Assembly: GCA_022842325.1 (NCBI GenBank)
Contig: JALHPU010000035.1
Location: 1 to 39,876 of the forward strand
Reading direction: 5' to 3'
DNA: 39,876 nt
Source: Sulfuritalea sp.
GTDB taxonomy: Bacteria; Pseudomonadota; Gammaproteobacteria; Burkholderiales; Rhodocyclaceae
Numbering within the stretch: the first letter of the stretch is position 1; every line of letters starts with the position of its first letter. Positions 39,553-39,876 of the stretch are shown here, piece after piece. The translations under genes and the position numbers were made by a program. Below the pieces are notes generated by a model. The model was not told the DNA's origin. It saw only the letters and a program-made list of their open reading frames with translations, and ran no database searches.

Positions 39553-39876
39553 TCAAGCCGCTTCCGCCACTTCCGCCCACTCGCTGGACGACAGATCAAT
39601 CAACCTGCCCCCCAATGCCTCGAACTCCGTCGCCCGGTCATAATCCGCGACGTCATGCGAGTAGTGCGTGACGGCATTGACCAACCCATAGGCCGACAGA
39701 TCGCCTTCGACAATGAGGTGTCGCAGCACGCCGGCACGTTCAGTTTCGTTGAGCGTGTAGCGATTGGCCAGCACCTCGACGGCCTTGACGGGATCGCCGG
39801 TGAGCTTGATGCCCAGCGTCTTCTGCATCTTCTGCGCCACCTGCCGAAACGTCGCCTCGGAAACCGCCGCCTCGAC
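39553..39876 (-). CDS. DUF932-family protein (C-terminal part, start beyond window)
   Basis: The C-terminal 107 residues of a protein whose start lies past the right edge. The sequence AQKMQKTLGIKLTGDPVKAV, NRYTLNETERAGVLRHLIVEG, and the ending GGRLIDLSSSEWAEVAEAA are typical of DUF932 (plasmid/phage-like protein TIGR03299). These are common, poorly understood genes of conjugative elements and ICEs, usually found near transfer or maintenance genes. It marks the return to element backbone on the right side of the cargo. It has its own terminator at 39447-39488. Confidence 0.88.
   Translation of the reverse strand, partial: VEAAVSEATFRQVAQKMQKTLGIKLTGDPVKAVEVLANRYTLNETERAGVLRHLIVEGDLSAYGLVNAVTHYSHDVADYDRATEFEALGGRLIDLSSSEWAEVAEAA

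Noticed and set aside
1..39876. CRISPR array, tRNA genes, complete insertion sequences or prophage structural genes
   Set aside because: No regularly spaced repeats, no cloverleaf-like segment and no transposase or capsid-type protein were seen on either strand.

Overview
The window looks like part of an integrative and conjugative element (ICE) or conjugative plasmid from a GC-rich proteobacterium, probably a betaproteobacterium. This rests on the F-type mating-pair genes at the left end, a DUF932 plasmid/ICE cargo gene at the right end, and an orphan tyrosine recombinase in the middle. The host genus cannot be read from the sequence. No tRNA, rRNA, CRISPR array or complete insertion sequence was found.

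Layout. (1) 2-6040, + strand: the end of traN, a small exported protein, traF, traH and traG, which form the mating-pair stabilisation and pilus assembly end of an F-type type IV secretion system. (2) 6157-7114, - strand: a higBA toxin-antitoxin pair and a doubtful small ORF. (3) 7225-11665, - strand: two likely stand-alone defence proteins. One is a calcineurin-like phosphoesterase fused to a STAND NTPase with a degenerate P-loop. The other is a RES-domain protein with a zinc-ribbon HEPN/RES N-terminus. (4) 11684-27902, - strand: a tightly coupled 16-kb operon of giant DUF1998-type helicase, DrmD-like SNF2 helicase, Schlafen/AlbA protein, large N6-adenine methyltransferase and SMC-like ATPase, ending in a fragment that duplicates the methyltransferase C-terminus. 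It resembles class 1 DISARM without separate DrmB or DrmC. (5) 27903-30604: a mostly non-coding stretch rich in inverted repeats around a tyrosine recombinase gene, with an 18-bp near-palindrome repeated on either side. (6) 30605-33444, + strand: a Gly-rich small protein, a PfkB-nucleoside deoxyribosyltransferase fusion, a QueC-like enzyme and a SagB/nitroreductase-like flavoenzyme. It converges on (7) 33385-34895, - strand: a D12-class adenine methyltransferase and an 8-oxoguanine-glycosylase-like protein. (8) 34991-38337, - strand: an HD phosphohydrolase-phosphoribosyltransferase fusion with a small partner. (9) 38327-39876, - strand: an IHF-like protein, a VapBC pair, a terminator and a partial DUF932 gene.

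How it fits together. About 33 kb of defence and conflict genes sit between traG and the DUF932 gene, as expected of a cargo hotspot. The island joins a DISARM-like restriction locus, stand-alone abortive-infection candidates, toxin-antitoxin pairs and, most unusually, a cluster whose enzymes almost all act on nucleobases, nucleosides or nucleotides. That cluster (30605-34895, perhaps with 34991-38156) is the best candidate for an undescribed system. The QueC plus OGG-like pairing recalls type IV CBASS, but no CD-NTase cyclase and no tRNA-guanine transglycosylase are present.
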